64,000 nucleotides of DNA. It comes from Methylorubrum aminovorans. GTDB lineage: Bacteria > Pseudomonadota > Alphaproteobacteria > Rhizobiales > Beijerinckiaceae. Within the stretch, counting starts at the first letter, position 1. Every line of letters starts with the position of its first letter. Position numbers and translations under genes: made by a program. Where the stretch lies: positions 124,001 to 188,000 of the forward strand of contig NZ_BPRC01000009.1 in NCBI RefSeq assembly GCF_022179725.1. Reading direction: 5' to 3'. The notes beneath the pieces are model-generated. The model searched no databases. It was not told the origin of the DNA and saw only the letters and a program-made list of their open reading frames with translations. Of this stretch, positions 1 to 9,152 are shown piece by piece.

Positions 1-1
1 T

Positions 2-325
2 GTCGGCGTGGCGGTGAATCCGGACATCATTCGCGCCCAGGTCGAGGGAGCGGTGGGCTTTGCCCTGTCGGCGGTCCTGCGCAACCGCATCACCCTCAAG
101 GACGGCGTGGTGCAGGAGCGGAACTTCGACAGCTACCAGCCGACCCGCATCTCCGAGATGCCGCGGGTCGAGGTTCACATCGTGCCCTCCGAGGTCGCGC
201 CCACCGGCATCGGCGAGCCCGGCGTGCCGGTTCTGGCGCCGGCCATCGCCAACGCGGTCTTCGCTGCGACGGGTCAGCGCCTGCGCTCGCTGCCGCTCGA
301 TCTCTCGGCCCTGCGCGGCGCGTAG
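2..325 (+). CDS. C-terminal part of xanthine dehydrogenase/isoquinoline 1-oxidoreductase-type molybdopterin subunit (cut by window edge)
   Basis: This is the last 107 residues of a molybdopterin-binding large subunit of the aldehyde oxidase/xanthine dehydrogenase superfamily. The reading frame is open to the first base of the window, so the gene starts outside it. The segment around residues 10-25 ([20 protein letters not shown]) and the following [20 protein letters not shown] stretch match the end of the IorB/CoxL-like domain, where the invariant GxGEP near the cofactor carries the catalytic Glu. The enzyme would hydroxylate an N-heterocycle or aldehyde and pass electrons to a [2Fe-2S] small subunit, which must lie to the left. 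The substrate cannot be told from this fragment. Family membership is clear; the IorB-like choice rather than another family member is inference. Confidence 0.8.
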   Translation, partial: VGVAVNPDIIRAQVEGAVGFALSAVLRNRITLKDGVVQERNFDSYQPTRISEMPRVEVHIVPSEVAPTGIGEPGVPVLAPAIANAVFAATGQRLRSLPLDLSALRGA

Positions 326-474
326 TCGATCCGGCCCGGCCCGCCGGATTCGATCGGGGCCGAAGCGGTTCGGTCCCGATCGTCCGGCAAGATGCTCGAT
401 CTACCCCTGCGTGCTTTACAACCGTATCAGACTGTCCCTTAGGTTGAACCCATCGAGCCACAGCGGAGTGTGGG

Positions 475-3400
475 ATGGGTGCGAAGACGGATCCGCCCGA
501 GCGGCCGTCGTCTCCCGGCACGGCGAACCGGCTGACTCGCGAGGACGATTGGGCCGAAACGCCACTCGGCCCGATCGAGACGTGGCCGGTTTCGCTGCGG
601 TCGGCCGCCGGGCTCGTGAACGATCTGGGCGCACCGGCGGCCCTGGCCTGGGGTCCGGCCCTGACAGCCCTTTGCAACGACGCCTTCCGGACCCTGGTCG
701 GCCCCGTCCCGGTCGGACGCGCCTTCCCCGCCCTCGCGCGCACCGGACATGACGCGCAGAGGCTGGACCTCCTCCTCCGCCGGGCCGGGTCCGGCGAAGC
801 GATCACCGCCGCCGGCCTCGTCCTCGGCCCGAAGCCATCCGGTGCGGGGCTCACGCTCTGTCTCAGTCCGGTCCGCGGTCCCGGCGGCGGAGCGGCGGGG
901 GTCCTGGTGCTCGTCACCGGAGCAACGGTCACGGAGGGCCGCTGCCAGGCGCCGCTCCGGGTCGGCGAGGCGACGGACAGCCCCCTGTTCCAGACGAAGG
1001 GACAGGGCTTCTGCGAGCTCGAATTCGAGCGTGATGAAGAGGGCCGTGCCGTCGATTTCCGCTTCGTCGCGCTCAATCCCGCCTGCGAACGGCTGATCGG
1101 CCTCCCGGCAGCGCTGGCGCGCGGGCGGCGGGCGCGCGAGGTGATGCCGGATCTCGATCCCTGGTGGGTTCAGACCTACGAGCGGATCGCCGCCGCGGGC
1201 ATGCCGGCACGGTTGGAGCATACCGACACGCCGAAGGGGCGCTGGTTCGAGGTCTCGGTCTATCCGCAGGCGAACGATCGGCTGCTGGTCCTCTACGAAG
1301 ACGTCACCAAGCGCAAAGCGGCCGAGACGGCCCTGCGGGATCGCGAGGAGCGGCACGCGTTCCTCCTGGCGCTGAGCGACGCGATGCGCACGCTGACCGA
1401 GCCGGCCACGATTCAGAACGAGGCCTGCCGGCTGCTCGGCGAGCGGCTGGAGGTCGACCGGGCCTACTACGTCGCCATCGACGAGGCTGCCGGAACCGCG
1501 CGGATCGCTTGGGACCACCTGCGCGGCGGCGCGCGCTCGATCGCCGGCGAACACCGCATCGCGGATTTCGCATGGTCGGTCGACATCCTCCGCCGCGGCC
1601 AGTGCCACGTCGTGGCCGACACGCAGACCTCGACCGCGGTCCCGCCGGCGCACCGTCCGGCCCTGGCGGCTCTCGGGATCACGGCCTGCCTGGGGGCACC
1701 GCTCATCAAGAACGGCCGTCTGGTCGGCGCGCTCTGCGTCACGCAGGCGATCCCGCGGGATTGGACGGAGACCGATGTCGGGTTGCTGCGCGACGTCGCC
1801 GAGCGGATCTGGTCGGCGGTCCAGCGCGGACGGGCGGAGGCGGACATCCGGCGCAAGAACGCGGTGCTCGAAGGGATCAACCGCATCTTCCGCGAGGCGC
1901 TGGCGGCACGCACGGAGGAGGAGCTCGGCCGCGTCTGCCTCGCGGTCGCCGAGGACGTGACGCAGAGCGCCTTCAGTTTCATGGGCGAGATCAACCACGG
2001 GAGCGGCCAGTTCGACGAAGTCTCCATCAGCGATCGCGGCTGGCACCACTTCGCGATCGACGATCCCGCCTTCCCGAAGGGCGTGCCTCCGAAAGGACTC
2101 AAGCTCCACGGCCTCTACGGCCGTGTGCTGAAGGACGGGAGCAGCCTCATCGCCAACGACCCGCAGACGCATCCCGACCGCATCGGCACGCCGAAGGGGC
2201 ATCCGCCGCTCAAGGCCTTTCTCGGCGTGCCGTTGAAGCGGGATGGGCAGACCGTGGGAATGATCGGCCTCGGCAACCGGGAGGGCGGCTTCAGACCGGA
2301 GGATCGGGAGGCTGCCGAGGCGCTGGCCCCGGCCATCCTCCAGGCACTGCTGAGCCGGCGGACCGCCGACACCCTGCGCGACAGCGAGGAGCGGTTCCGC
2401 AACCTGACCGAACTCGTGCCGAGCTTTCTCTGGCACATGGATCGCGAAGGGAAGATCACCGTCGCGAACCAGCAATGGTACGACTACACCGGCCTGACGC
2501 CCGACCAAGTGCAGGACGGCGGCTGGCTCGCGGCCCTCCATCCCGACGATCAGGACGAGACGTGGCAGGTCTTCGGCGAGGCCCTCGCCACCGGCCGCGC
2601 CCTGGAGCGGCAGCAGCGCATCCGCCGCCGGGACGGGACCTATCGCTGGTTCCTGATCCGCCATGCCCCGGCCCGCGACGCGGAGGACCGGATCGGGCGC
2701 TGGTTCGGTGCAGCCACCGACATCCACGACCAGTATCTCGCGGCCGAACACCTGCGGGCGGAGGAGGCGCGCCATGCCTTCCTGCTCGACCTCGCCGACC
2801 GGCTGCAGGGCCAGACCGATCCGGTGGCGACCCTGCGCGTCGCCGTCGAGACGCTCGGCCCTCATCTCGGCCTCAGCCGGGCCGGCTATGCGCGCGTCTA
2901 CGCCGACGGAGAGATCCTCGAACGGCAGGTGCGCTACAGCGCGGTCGAGGAGCCGCATCTCGGGCCGCTGCGCATCCGCGATTTCGGCGAGAGCTTTCGC
3001 GACCGGTGCCACCGGGGCGAGACGATCATCGTGAACGACACCAACGCGCTCCGGAATCCCGAATTCTACAGGAAGGTGGACATCGGCAGCCTGGTGGCGG
3101 TGCCCCTGGTGCGCGACGGCCAGTTGCGCGCCCTCTTCTTCCTCGACGACCGCAAGCCGCGGGCGTGGTCACGCGCCGAGGTGGCGTTGGCCGAGGACGT
3201 GGCCGCCCGGACTTGGGATGCGGCCGAGCGCGCCCAGGCCGAGACGGAGCTGCGCGCCAGCGAAGCCCGGCAGCGTGCCCTGGTCGAGGGAATTCCCCAA
3301 CTCGTTTGGCGGGCGGATCAGGACGGCGGCTGGAGTTGGGCAAGCCCGCAATGGCACGCCTATACCGGCCAGACCGAGGCCGAGAGCGGCGGCTCCGGCT

Positions 3401-4242
3401 GGCTCGACGCGCTCCACCCCGACGACCGCACCCGGGCGCAGGAGGCCTGGAACGGGACCGACCCGACCAGCGCCCTCACCGTCGATTACCGCATCCGCCA
3501 TGCCGCGGAGGATCGTTACCGCTGGTTCCAGAACCGGGCGCTGCCCGTGCGCGGGGAGAGCGGCATCGTCGAATGGTTCGGCACCTCGACCGACATCGAC
3601 GACCTGCGCCGGCTCCAGGAGCAGCAGGGCGTGATGGTGGCCGAGCTGCAGCACCGCACCCGCAATCTCATCACGGTGGTGCGTTCGCTGGCCGAGCAGA
3701 CCATGGCCGGAAGCACCTCCATGGAGGTGTTCCGCAGCCGCTTCTACGGTCGGCTCGCGGTGCTCTCGCGCGTGCAGGGCCTGCTCTCCCGCTCGACCCT
3801 CGAACCAATCACCCTGCACACCCTGATCAGCACCGAACTCGATGCCCTGGGCGCCTGGGAGGCTGCGGAGCGCATCGTCCTCAAAGGCCCGCCCGTGCGG
3901 TTGCGCAAGGCGACGGTGCAGACCTTCGCCCTCGCCCTGCACGAACTCGCCACCAATGCGCGCAAGTACGGTGCGCTCGCCGACCGCGCCGGGCGACTGA
4001 GCGTGACGTGGCAAACCTACACCGAGGGCGAGCGGGCGCGGCTGATCCTGTACTGGCACGAGACCGGGTTCGAACGCTCCGCCGAGGAGACCATTCCGCA
4101 GCGGCGCGGCTACGGCCGCGAACTGATCGAGAAAGCCCTGCCCTACTCGCTGGATGCGCGCACCCGCTACGAGTTGAGCGAGACCACCCTGCACTGCACC
4201 ATCGATCTGCCGCTGACCGAGCGGCACAAGCCGAGCCGGTAG
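475..4242 (+). CDS. Multi-PAS/GAF hybrid sensor, HWE-type histidine kinase
   Basis: A 1255-residue cytoplasmic sensor kinase with no obvious membrane segment. Domains in approximate order: an N-terminal PAS-like region (20-150), PAS (165-285), GAF (295-445), GAF (460-625), PAS (635-755), GAF (765-925), PAS (935-1045), then an HWE-type dimerisation/ATPase module (1055-1245). The H-box reads LQHRTRNLITVVRSLAEQ with the phospho-acceptor at His1060. The N-box is HELATNARKYGA, and the WHE signature appears in LYWHETG. The PAS motif WLAALHPDD and the motif WFGAATDI occur in typical positions. HWE kinases are common in Methylobacterium and Rhizobiales and often act in light, redox or general stress signalling. 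No response regulator lies beside it, so the partner is unknown. The ATG at 475 is the first start compatible with the N-terminal PAS-like sequence. Confidence 0.93.
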   Translation: MGAKTDPPERPSSPGTANRLTREDDWAETPLGPIETWPVSLRSAAGLVNDLGAPAALAWGPALTALCNDAFRTLVGPVPVGRAFPALARTGHDAQRLDLLLRRAGSGEAITAAGLVLGPKPSGAGLTLCLSPVRGPGGGAAGVLVLVTGATVTEGRCQAPLRVGEATDSPLFQTKGQGFCELEFERDEEGRAVDFRFVALNPACERLIGLPAALARGRRAREVMPDLDPWWVQTYERIAAAGMPARLEHTDTPKGRWFEVSVYPQANDRLLVLYEDVTKRKAAETALRDREERHAFLLALSDAMRTLTEPATIQNEACRLLGERLEVDRAYYVAIDEAAGTARIAWDHLRGGARSIAGEHRIADFAWSVDILRRGQCHVVADTQTSTAVPPAHRPALAALGITACLGAPLIKNGRLVGALCVTQAIPRDWTETDVGLLRDVAERIWSAVQRGRAEADIRRKNAVLEGINRIFREALAARTEEELGRVCLAVAEDVTQSAFSFMGEINHGSGQFDEVSISDRGWHHFAIDDPAFPKGVPPKGLKLHGLYGRVLKDGSSLIANDPQTHPDRIGTPKGHPPLKAFLGVPLKRDGQTVGMIGLGNREGGFRPEDREAAEALAPAILQALLSRRTADTLRDSEERFRNLTELVPSFLWHMDREGKITVANQQWYDYTGLTPDQVQDGGWLAALHPDDQDETWQVFGEALATGRALERQQRIRRRDGTYRWFLIRHAPARDAEDRIGRWFGAATDIHDQYLAAEHLRAEEARHAFLLDLADRLQGQTDPVATLRVAVETLGPHLGLSRAGYARVYADGEILERQVRYSAVEEPHLGPLRIRDFGESFRDRCHRGETIIVNDTNALRNPEFYRKVDIGSLVAVPLVRDGQLRALFFLDDRKPRAWSRAEVALAEDVAARTWDAAERAQAETELRASEARQRALVEGIPQLVWRADQDGGWSWASPQWHAYTGQTEAESGGSGWLDALHPDDRTRAQEAWNGTDPTSALTVDYRIRHAAEDRYRWFQNRALPVRGESGIVEWFGTSTDIDDLRRLQEQQGVMVAELQHRTRNLITVVRSLAEQTMAGSTSMEVFRSRFYGRLAVLSRVQGLLSRSTLEPITLHTLISTELDALGAWEAAERIVLKGPPVRLRKATVQTFALALHELATNARKYGALADRAGRLSVTWQTYTEGERARLILYWHETGFERSAEETIPQRRGYGRELIEKALPYSLDARTRYELSETTLHCTIDLPLTERHKPSR

Positions 4243-4331
4243 CGCTGACGCCACCTCGAGGGAGAGGGCCCGGATCGAGGATCCGGGCCGCTCGCATCCG
4301 CCTCAGTGAACCGCGGCTTCGGAGGCTACGC

Positions 4332-4490
4332 TCACCAACGGTAGGTGAAGCCTCCCTTGACGGCGTGATCCTGGGCGCGGGCGCCGACCTGACCGGTATA
4401 GGCCAGACCGAGCGTCGCGCTGGCCGAGACCCGCAGATCGAGACCGGCATTCGCCACCAAGGCGTCGCGGTCGACCTCTTCAGGACGCCT
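4332..4490 (-). pseudogene. Autotransporter beta-barrel C-terminal remnant
   Basis: On the minus strand 52 codons end at a TGA (4332-4334). They encode a sequence close to the last strands of an autotransporter beta-domain: DRDALVANAGLDLRVS, then ATLGLAYTGQVGARAQDHAV, ending in GGFTYRW. A terminal aromatic after alternating residues is the signal for BAM-mediated outer-membrane insertion. Nothing of the barrel or passenger precedes it: the frame is closed upstream by the TAG that is also the stop of the amidase gene. It therefore looks like the 3' stump of a gene lost by deletion or replacement. The similarity is judged by eye. Confidence 0.6.
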
Positions 4491-5723
4491 CTACGCCGAC
4501 GCCAGCGCCCCTTCGATCGCTCGCGCGACGGCGAGCGCTCGCCCATCGTCGCCGAAGCGGGCGATCACCTGCACGCCGAGCGGCAGGCCGTCGCCCGGCA
4601 CCGGAACGTTGACGCAGGGCACGCCCATCAGCGTCCAGAGCCGGTTGAAGCGTGCATCCCCCGTCGAGCCGAGCCCGTGCGGGGCACGGCCGACACTGGA
4701 CACCGTCAGGATCGCGTCGACATCCGAGAACAGCTCCTTCAGCAGACGGCGCGCCCGGTGCGCCTCGCGGCGGGCGCCGTCGTAGTCGGCCGCGCTGAGA
4801 TCCTGCGCCCGGTCGAGCTGGCCGCGCAGGACCGGCGGCAGGGCGTCGCGATGCTCGGCATATTCCCAGGCGAGCGCTTGGCGCGCCTCGAAATCCTGCA
4901 CGGTCGGGTGCGCGGCCCAGGCCCGCGCGAAGGGCTCCGGCAGGACGAGATCGCGCACCGACGCCCCGGCCCGCTCGGCGGCGCGGGCGGTACGCTCCAG
5001 GGCAACGAGGGCGTCCGCGTCGGGGCTGCCGGCGAAATCCTGGAGACAGAGGGCGAGGCGCGGGCGCTCCGGTGCCGCCGTCTCGATGCCCGGCCGATCC
5101 GCGATCAGCGCCAGCGCATGGGCGATGTCGGCGACCGAGGCGCCGAACAGGCCCACCGTGTCGAGCGCCCAGGAGAAGGTCTTGACGCCCACCGTCGGCA
5201 GCAGTCGGAACGAGGGCTTGATCGCCGCCACCCCGCAGAAGGCCGCCGGGCGGATCACCGAGCCGCCGGTCTGGGTGCCGAGTGCCAGCGGCAGCATCCC
5301 GGCGGCGACCGAGGCGGCCGAGCCCGAGGAGGAACCGCCCGGCGTGTGGTCGGGATCGTGCGGGTTCACGGTGGCGGCGGGATCGAGGCCGGCAAAGGCT
5401 GTGGTCGCGGTCTTGGCGAGCGGCACGGCGCCGAGCGCCCGCAGCCGCGACACGATCGCCGCGTCCGCCCTCGGCCGCCAGCCGGCATGGATCGCCGAGC
5501 CGCACTCGGTCGCCATGTCGGCGGTGTCGATGATGTCCTTGATGCCCACCGCGATGCCGGCGAGCGGCCCGGTGTCAGGCACCGCCGCCTCGGGCGCGGT
5601 GCGCAGCACGGCGCCGATGCGGGCATCGCGCGCGGCGATCCGTTCGCGCGCCGCGCGAACCGAATCCGCGGCGGATAGGGTACCGTCGGCGATGCGGGTG
5701 CGGATGTCGAGGAGCGATATCAT
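4491..5723 (-). CDS. Amidase signature (AS) family amidase
   Basis: A 410-residue enzyme of the amidase-signature family, which hydrolyses amides to acid and ammonia using a Ser-cisSer-Lys triad. The Lys is in AVGIKDIIDTADM near the N-terminus. The glycine/serine-rich loop is PGGSSSGSAASVAAGM, giving the cis-Ser, and the nucleophile lies in GTQTGGSVIRPAAFCG. The order and spacing are normal and the length is a little short for the family (450-500). It is not a GatA: no gatC or gatB is nearby and the body differs. An ATG at 5723 is used because it begins the conserved ISLLDIRTRIADG helix; a GTG five codons upstream (5738) is the alternative. The substrate is unknown. Its TAG stop is in frame with the autotransporter remnant that follows. 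Confidence 0.9.
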   Translation of the reverse strand: MISLLDIRTRIADGTLSAADSVRAARERIAARDARIGAVLRTAPEAAVPDTGPLAGIAVGIKDIIDTADMATECGSAIHAGWRPRADAAIVSRLRALGAVPLAKTATTAFAGLDPAATVNPHDPDHTPGGSSSGSAASVAAGMLPLALGTQTGGSVIRPAAFCGVAAIKPSFRLLPTVGVKTFSWALDTVGLFGASVADIAHALALIADRPGIETAAPERPRLALCLQDFAGSPDADALVALERTARAAERAGASVRDLVLPEPFARAWAAHPTVQDFEARQALAWEYAEHRDALPPVLRGQLDRAQDLSAADYDGARREAHRARRLLKELFSDVDAILTVSSVGRAPHGLGSTGDARFNRLWTLMGVPCVNVPVPGDGLPLGVQVIARFGDDGRALAVARAIEGALASA

Positions 5724-5836
5724 GCATCGTCGAGTCACCGCCCGTCACCCATCTGTCAACAGCGCTCCACAAGGGGTCAGGCGCGAGGCAGCATCGTTAG
5801 CGGCTCGTTTACGCGACGGTGCGCATCGTCCGGTCC

Positions 5837-6820
5837 ATGTGGCGTAAAGCGTTAGCGTTCTCGGCCCTGGTGCTGTTCGGCGCGGGGCTCACGGGCTGTG
5901 CGATCAACCGGTTCGAACGCCGGGAGGCATGGCGCGACCAGGCCGAACAGATGTGCATCGCGCGCAAGCTGGTGCAGCCGACGGCCTATGTCTCGCTCGC
6001 CAAGGAGATCGACGGCCCCGGCCCCTGCGGCATGCAGCAACCCTTCCGGGTGACGCGGCTCGGCGGCGGCACGGTGGCGCTCAAGCAGCGCATGACGCTG
6101 GCCTGCCCGGCTTTGGCCGAGGCCGAGGCGTGGCTCGCCGACACGATCCAGCCGGCCGCCACCCTCTATTTCGGCGTGCCGGTGGCCGAGATCAACGCGG
6201 GCTCCTATTCCTGCCGCGGCCGCAACAACCAGGCCGGCGCCAAGCTCTCCGAGCATTCCTTCGGCAACGCGCTGGACATCATGTCCTTCACGCTCGCCGA
6301 CGGCCACGTCATCACCGTCAAGGGCGGCTGGCGCGGCACCGAGGCCGAGCAGGCCTTCCTGCGCGAAGTCTTCGTGGGGGCGTGCGCCCGGTTCTCGACC
6401 GTGCTGGCGCCGGGCTCCAACGTGTTCCACTACGACCACATCCACGTCGATCTCGCGATGCACGACCCGCGCGGCCTGCGACGCGTGTGCAAGCCGCTGC
6501 TGAAGTTCGAGTCGCAGCTCAACGCCGCCAACGGCTCGCCGCGTCCGCTGGCCTCGCCGCGGCCGCCCGCGCGGCAGACGATGCCGACCCAGGCGCCGAT
6601 CGACGTGGAGGAAGACGATCCCTACGGCGTCGCCCCGACCTCCTCGCGCACCACCGGCACGCGGGTCGCCCGCGCACCCGCCGCCCCTGCGCCGACCGCC
6701 TACGCCGCCGCACCGGCACCCCGGCGCGCCCCGGTCCCGGCGCACGACGCGGCCTATGCGCCGCTGTCGCTCGCCGCGCCCGACGCCTCGGATCACGCCT
6801 CGGACGAGCCGATCTATTAA
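5837..6820 (+). CDS. Extensin-like family lipoprotein (M15-like fold)
   Basis: A 327-residue exported protein. The N-terminus is a lipoprotein signal ending in the lipobox LTGC (Cys21), so it is probably anchored in an envelope membrane. Residues about 35-220 form the extensin-like C-terminal domain: CIARKLVQPTAYVS, GPCG near the start, NQAGAKLSEHSFGNALDI, and HYDHIHVDLAMHD at the end. The HSFGNALDI and HYDHIHVD motifs resemble the metal-binding His/Asp/His set of M15 D-Ala-D-Ala peptidases, which suggests a peptidoglycan role; activity is inferred. The last 100 residues are Pro/Ala-rich and low in complexity. The ATG at 5837 gives a normal signal peptide; an in-frame GTG at 5819 would add six residues. 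Confidence 0.85.
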   Translation: MWRKALAFSALVLFGAGLTGCAINRFERREAWRDQAEQMCIARKLVQPTAYVSLAKEIDGPGPCGMQQPFRVTRLGGGTVALKQRMTLACPALAEAEAWLADTIQPAATLYFGVPVAEINAGSYSCRGRNNQAGAKLSEHSFGNALDIMSFTLADGHVITVKGGWRGTEAEQAFLREVFVGACARFSTVLAPGSNVFHYDHIHVDLAMHDPRGLRRVCKPLLKFESQLNAANGSPRPLASPRPPARQTMPTQAPIDVEEDDPYGVAPTSSRTTGTRVARAPAAPAPTAYAAAPAPRRAPVPAHDAAYAPLSLAAPDASDHASDEPIY

Positions 6821-6827
6821 TCCGTCC

Positions 6828-6848
6828 GGGGTGTGCCCGGCACACCCC
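6828..6848. terminator. Short perfect inverted repeat after the extensin-like gene (possible terminator)
   Basis: Ten-base arms GGGGTGTGCC and GGCACACCCC are separated by one base and lie 7 bp after the stop at 6820. The position suits a 3' hairpin. There is no T-run on either side, so intrinsic termination is uncertain and a protein-binding or mRNA-stability role is equally possible. Confidence 0.35.
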
Positions 6849-6997
6849 AGGCCGGCCCAAAAGCGGCGCCCGCGCCCGGTCGAAGCTTGACTTGAGCCAA
6901 GCGCGGCGCATCGTCTTTCGCCCATCCGGTGCCCGCCGCGACACGCCCTGCGTGGGCGGGCGTCGCGCGGTACCCTCAACAGGCGGATCAGAGCGGC

Positions 6998-7465
6998 ATG
7001 CGCCCGAACCTTCCCCTCGCCGTCCTGGCGCTCGGCCTCTTCACGGCGTCGTCCGTGCTGCCGGCGCTCGCCCGCTCCGGCCGCGAGGAAATCTCGCCGG
7101 CCGAGGAGCAGACCTTCCCCTACGACGCCGACATTCCCGGCTGCCAGGACACCGGCGTTCTGGAAAAGGTCTCGACCCAGTTCGCCGAGAAGGAGGCGAA
7201 GTTCTGGAACTCCTCGCTGACGATCGTCTCCTACGAGCGGATCGAGCGCACGGCGTGGCGGCCCTACGGCGTCGACTTCATCCCGCGCCGCTACTGCTCG
7301 GCGCTGGCCACCACCTCGGACGGTGTGCGGCGCAAGGTCGATTACTCGGTGCGCGAGAGCCTCGGCATCATCGGCTCGACCTGGGGCGTCGATTTCTGCG
7401 TCCACGGCCTCGACCGCAACAACGCCTACGCCTACGCTACCGCCTGCCGGATGGCCCGGCCCTGA
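6998..7465 (+). CDS. Conserved exported protein of unknown function
   Basis: A 155-residue protein with a signal peptide: LAVLALGLFTASSV, with cleavage expected after ALA near residue 26. The mature part has four Cys (GCQDT, RRYCSA, VDFCVHG, TACRMA) that could form two disulfides in the periplasm, and Trp/Tyr-rich motifs such as EAKFWNSSLTIVSYERI and GIIGSTWGVDFC. I recognise this pattern from uncharacterised Rhizobiales proteins but know no function. The ATG at 6998 is chosen because it begins the signal peptide; the open frame upstream of it is rich in Arg and lacks a signal. It sits in a run of three genes for exported proteins (extensin-like, this one, RNase T2), which suggests an envelope or secreted role. 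Confidence 0.75.
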   Translation: MRPNLPLAVLALGLFTASSVLPALARSGREEISPAEEQTFPYDADIPGCQDTGVLEKVSTQFAEKEAKFWNSSLTIVSYERIERTAWRPYGVDFIPRRYCSALATTSDGVRRKVDYSVRESLGIIGSTWGVDFCVHGLDRNNAYAYATACRMARP

Positions 7466-7563
7466 TCGATGGTTGAGAAAGGTGGGCGGGCGGCGAACAC
7501 ACGCTTGACTTGTACTCCGCCCCCGGCATCGTCCTGAGACGTCCCGCGCCCCGAGTCCCGTCC

Positions 7564-8238
7564 ATGCCTCGCCTTCGCCGCCTCGCTGCCCTGGCCCTCG
7601 GCCTCGCCCTGGCCTCCGGCGCACAGGCACAGGATTTCGGCGGCTTTCGCCGCGGCGGCGAGCCCGGCAGCTTCGACTTCTACGTGCTGGCGCTGTCGTG
7701 GTCGCCGACCTATTGCGACGGCGAGGGCGCGCGCCGCGACCGCAATGGGCAGTGCGCACCGGGCCGCGGCCTCGGCTTCGTGGTGCACGGGCTGTGGCCG
7801 CAATACGAGCGCGGCTATCCCTCGAACTGCTCGGCGGTGGAACGTCCCCTCACCCGCAACGCAGTGGAGGCCGCGGGCGAGATCATGCCGAGCGAGGGGC
7901 TCGCCCGCCACGAGTGGCGCACCCACGGCACCTGCTCCGGGCTCGATCCGGTCGCCTATTTCAAGGCGGTGAAGACGGCCCGCGAGGCGGTGACGATCCC
8001 TGAGGCCTTCGTGAAGCCGCAGGGCGACATGCGGGCCGCCCCGATCGAGATCGCCCGGCAATTCGTGATGGCCAACAAGGGCCTGCGCCCGGACATGATG
8101 TCGGTGACCTGCCGCCGCGGGCAGCTGCAGGAGGTGCGGATCTGCTTCTCGAAGGATCTGCGCGGTTTCACCCCCTGCCCCGAGGTCGCGCGCCAGAACT
8201 GCCGCGCGGGTGAGGTCTCGGTCGAGGCGGCGCGCTGA
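7564..8238 (+). CDS. Secreted ribonuclease T2 family protein
   Basis: A 224-residue exported endoribonuclease. The signal peptide LRRLAALALGLALASGAQAQ ends at the AQA cleavage site near residue 21. Both conserved active-site segments of the T2 family are present. CAS1 is GLGFVVHGLWPQYERG with the catalytic His, and CAS2 is ARHEWRTHGTC with the second His and Glu. The FDFYVLALSWSPTYC segment at the start of the mature chain and multiple Cys are also typical. The family cleaves single-stranded RNA through a 2',3'-cyclic phosphate, here presumably in the periplasm or outside the cell for nutrient scavenging. The ATG at 7564 is chosen because it yields a proper signal peptide; the 18 codons upstream are in frame but hydrophilic. 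Confidence 0.92.
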   Translation: MPRLRRLAALALGLALASGAQAQDFGGFRRGGEPGSFDFYVLALSWSPTYCDGEGARRDRNGQCAPGRGLGFVVHGLWPQYERGYPSNCSAVERPLTRNAVEAAGEIMPSEGLARHEWRTHGTCSGLDPVAYFKAVKTAREAVTIPEAFVKPQGDMRAAPIEIARQFVMANKGLRPDMMSVTCRRGQLQEVRICFSKDLRGFTPCPEVARQNCRAGEVSVEAAR

Positions 8239-8291
8239 CGCGGGCAGGACTTTCCTGTTAAGCGCGGTCCTCAGACAGTGAGGACCATGCC

Positions 8292-9140
8292 CTGAACTAC
8301 CGCCACGCTTTCCACGCCGGCAATTTCGCGGACGTGCTCAAGCACCTCGTGCTGACGCGCGTGCTCGTACATCTCTGCGCCAAGGACAAACCGTTCCGGG
8401 CGATCGACACCCATGCGGGCCTCGGAGTCTACGATCTCGAGGCGGACGAGGCCGGGCGCACCGGCGAATGGCGTGACGGCTTCGGCCGGCTCGACGCGCC
8501 GTTCGAACCGGAGGTCGAGGCCCTGCTCGCGCCCTACCGGGCGGCGGTCGCGGCGGTGAAGGCGCGCTTCGGCCCCACCACCTATCCCGGTTCGCCCGCG
8601 ATCATTCGCGAGCATCTGCGCGCGGGCGACAAAGGCGTGTTCGTGGAGTTGCATCCAGCCGACGCGCAGACGCTGGCGCAGCGCTACGCCAGCGATTCCC
8701 GCACCAAGGTGATGCATCTCGACGGCTGGACCGCCCTCAACGCACTGATCCCACCGCCGGAGCGCCGCGGCCTCGTGCTGATCGATCCTCCCTACGAGGA
8801 GCGCGGCGAGATCGACCGGCTGGGCGCGCACCTGTTGAAGGCCGCGCGGAAGTGGCCGACCGGGACATATCTCGGCTGGTACCCGGTCAAGGATGTCGCC
8901 GGGATCGACCGCATGGCGGCGGCACTCGACCAGGGACTGGAGCGGCCGGCGCTGCGCCTCGACCTGATGATCGAGCGGCCCGACGATCCGACGCGGCTGA
9001 CCGGCACCGGCCTCGTCGTCATCAATCCGCCCTGGACGCTGGCGAGCGAGGCGGAACTGTTCCTGCCGGCCCTGGCGGAGCGGCTGGCCCGCAGCGGCTA
9101 CGGCGCCTTCCGCTGCGAGCGGCTCGGGCCGAAAGGGTGA
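8292..9140 (+). CDS. rlmJ: 23S rRNA (adenine2030-N6)-methyltransferase RlmJ
   Basis: A 282-residue SAM-dependent methyltransferase that modifies A2030 of 23S rRNA. The conserved N-terminus NYRHAFHAGNFADVLKHL is fully encoded from 8295. The catalytic motif is LIDPPYEERGEIDRL, and a second motif VVINPPWTL lies near the C-terminus. The start is unusual. The only near-cognate codon before the conserved block is CTG at 8292; the frame is closed by TAA at 8259-8261, and the nearby ATG (8287) is in another frame and stops after two codons. A GTG at 8334 would delete 14 conserved residues. Initiation at CTG is therefore inferred, unless a base is missing from the sequence. Confidence 0.9.
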   Translation: MNYRHAFHAGNFADVLKHLVLTRVLVHLCAKDKPFRAIDTHAGLGVYDLEADEAGRTGEWRDGFGRLDAPFEPEVEALLAPYRAAVAAVKARFGPTTYPGSPAIIREHLRAGDKGVFVELHPADAQTLAQRYASDSRTKVMHLDGWTALNALIPPPERRGLVLIDPPYEERGEIDRLGAHLLKAARKWPTGTYLGWYPVKDVAGIDRMAAALDQGLERPALRLDLMIERPDDPTRLTGTGLVVINPPWTLASEAELFLPALAERLARSGYGAFRCERLGPKG

Positions 9141-9152
9141 GAGCCCGCCCTC

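Noticed and set aside
439..3012. Very long open frame (857 codons) on the minus strand
   Set aside because: It is antisense to the sensor kinase, whose PAS, GAF and HWE motifs are unmistakable; such long antisense frames are normal at this GC content.
1164..5678. 1504-codon plus-strand frame
   Set aside because: It overlaps the kinase in another frame and runs antisense through the amidase gene; the product is Arg/Pro/Gly-rich with no domain.
6929..6997. Longer start for the conserved exported protein
   Set aside because: The extra residues precede and would disrupt a proper signal peptide starting at 6998.
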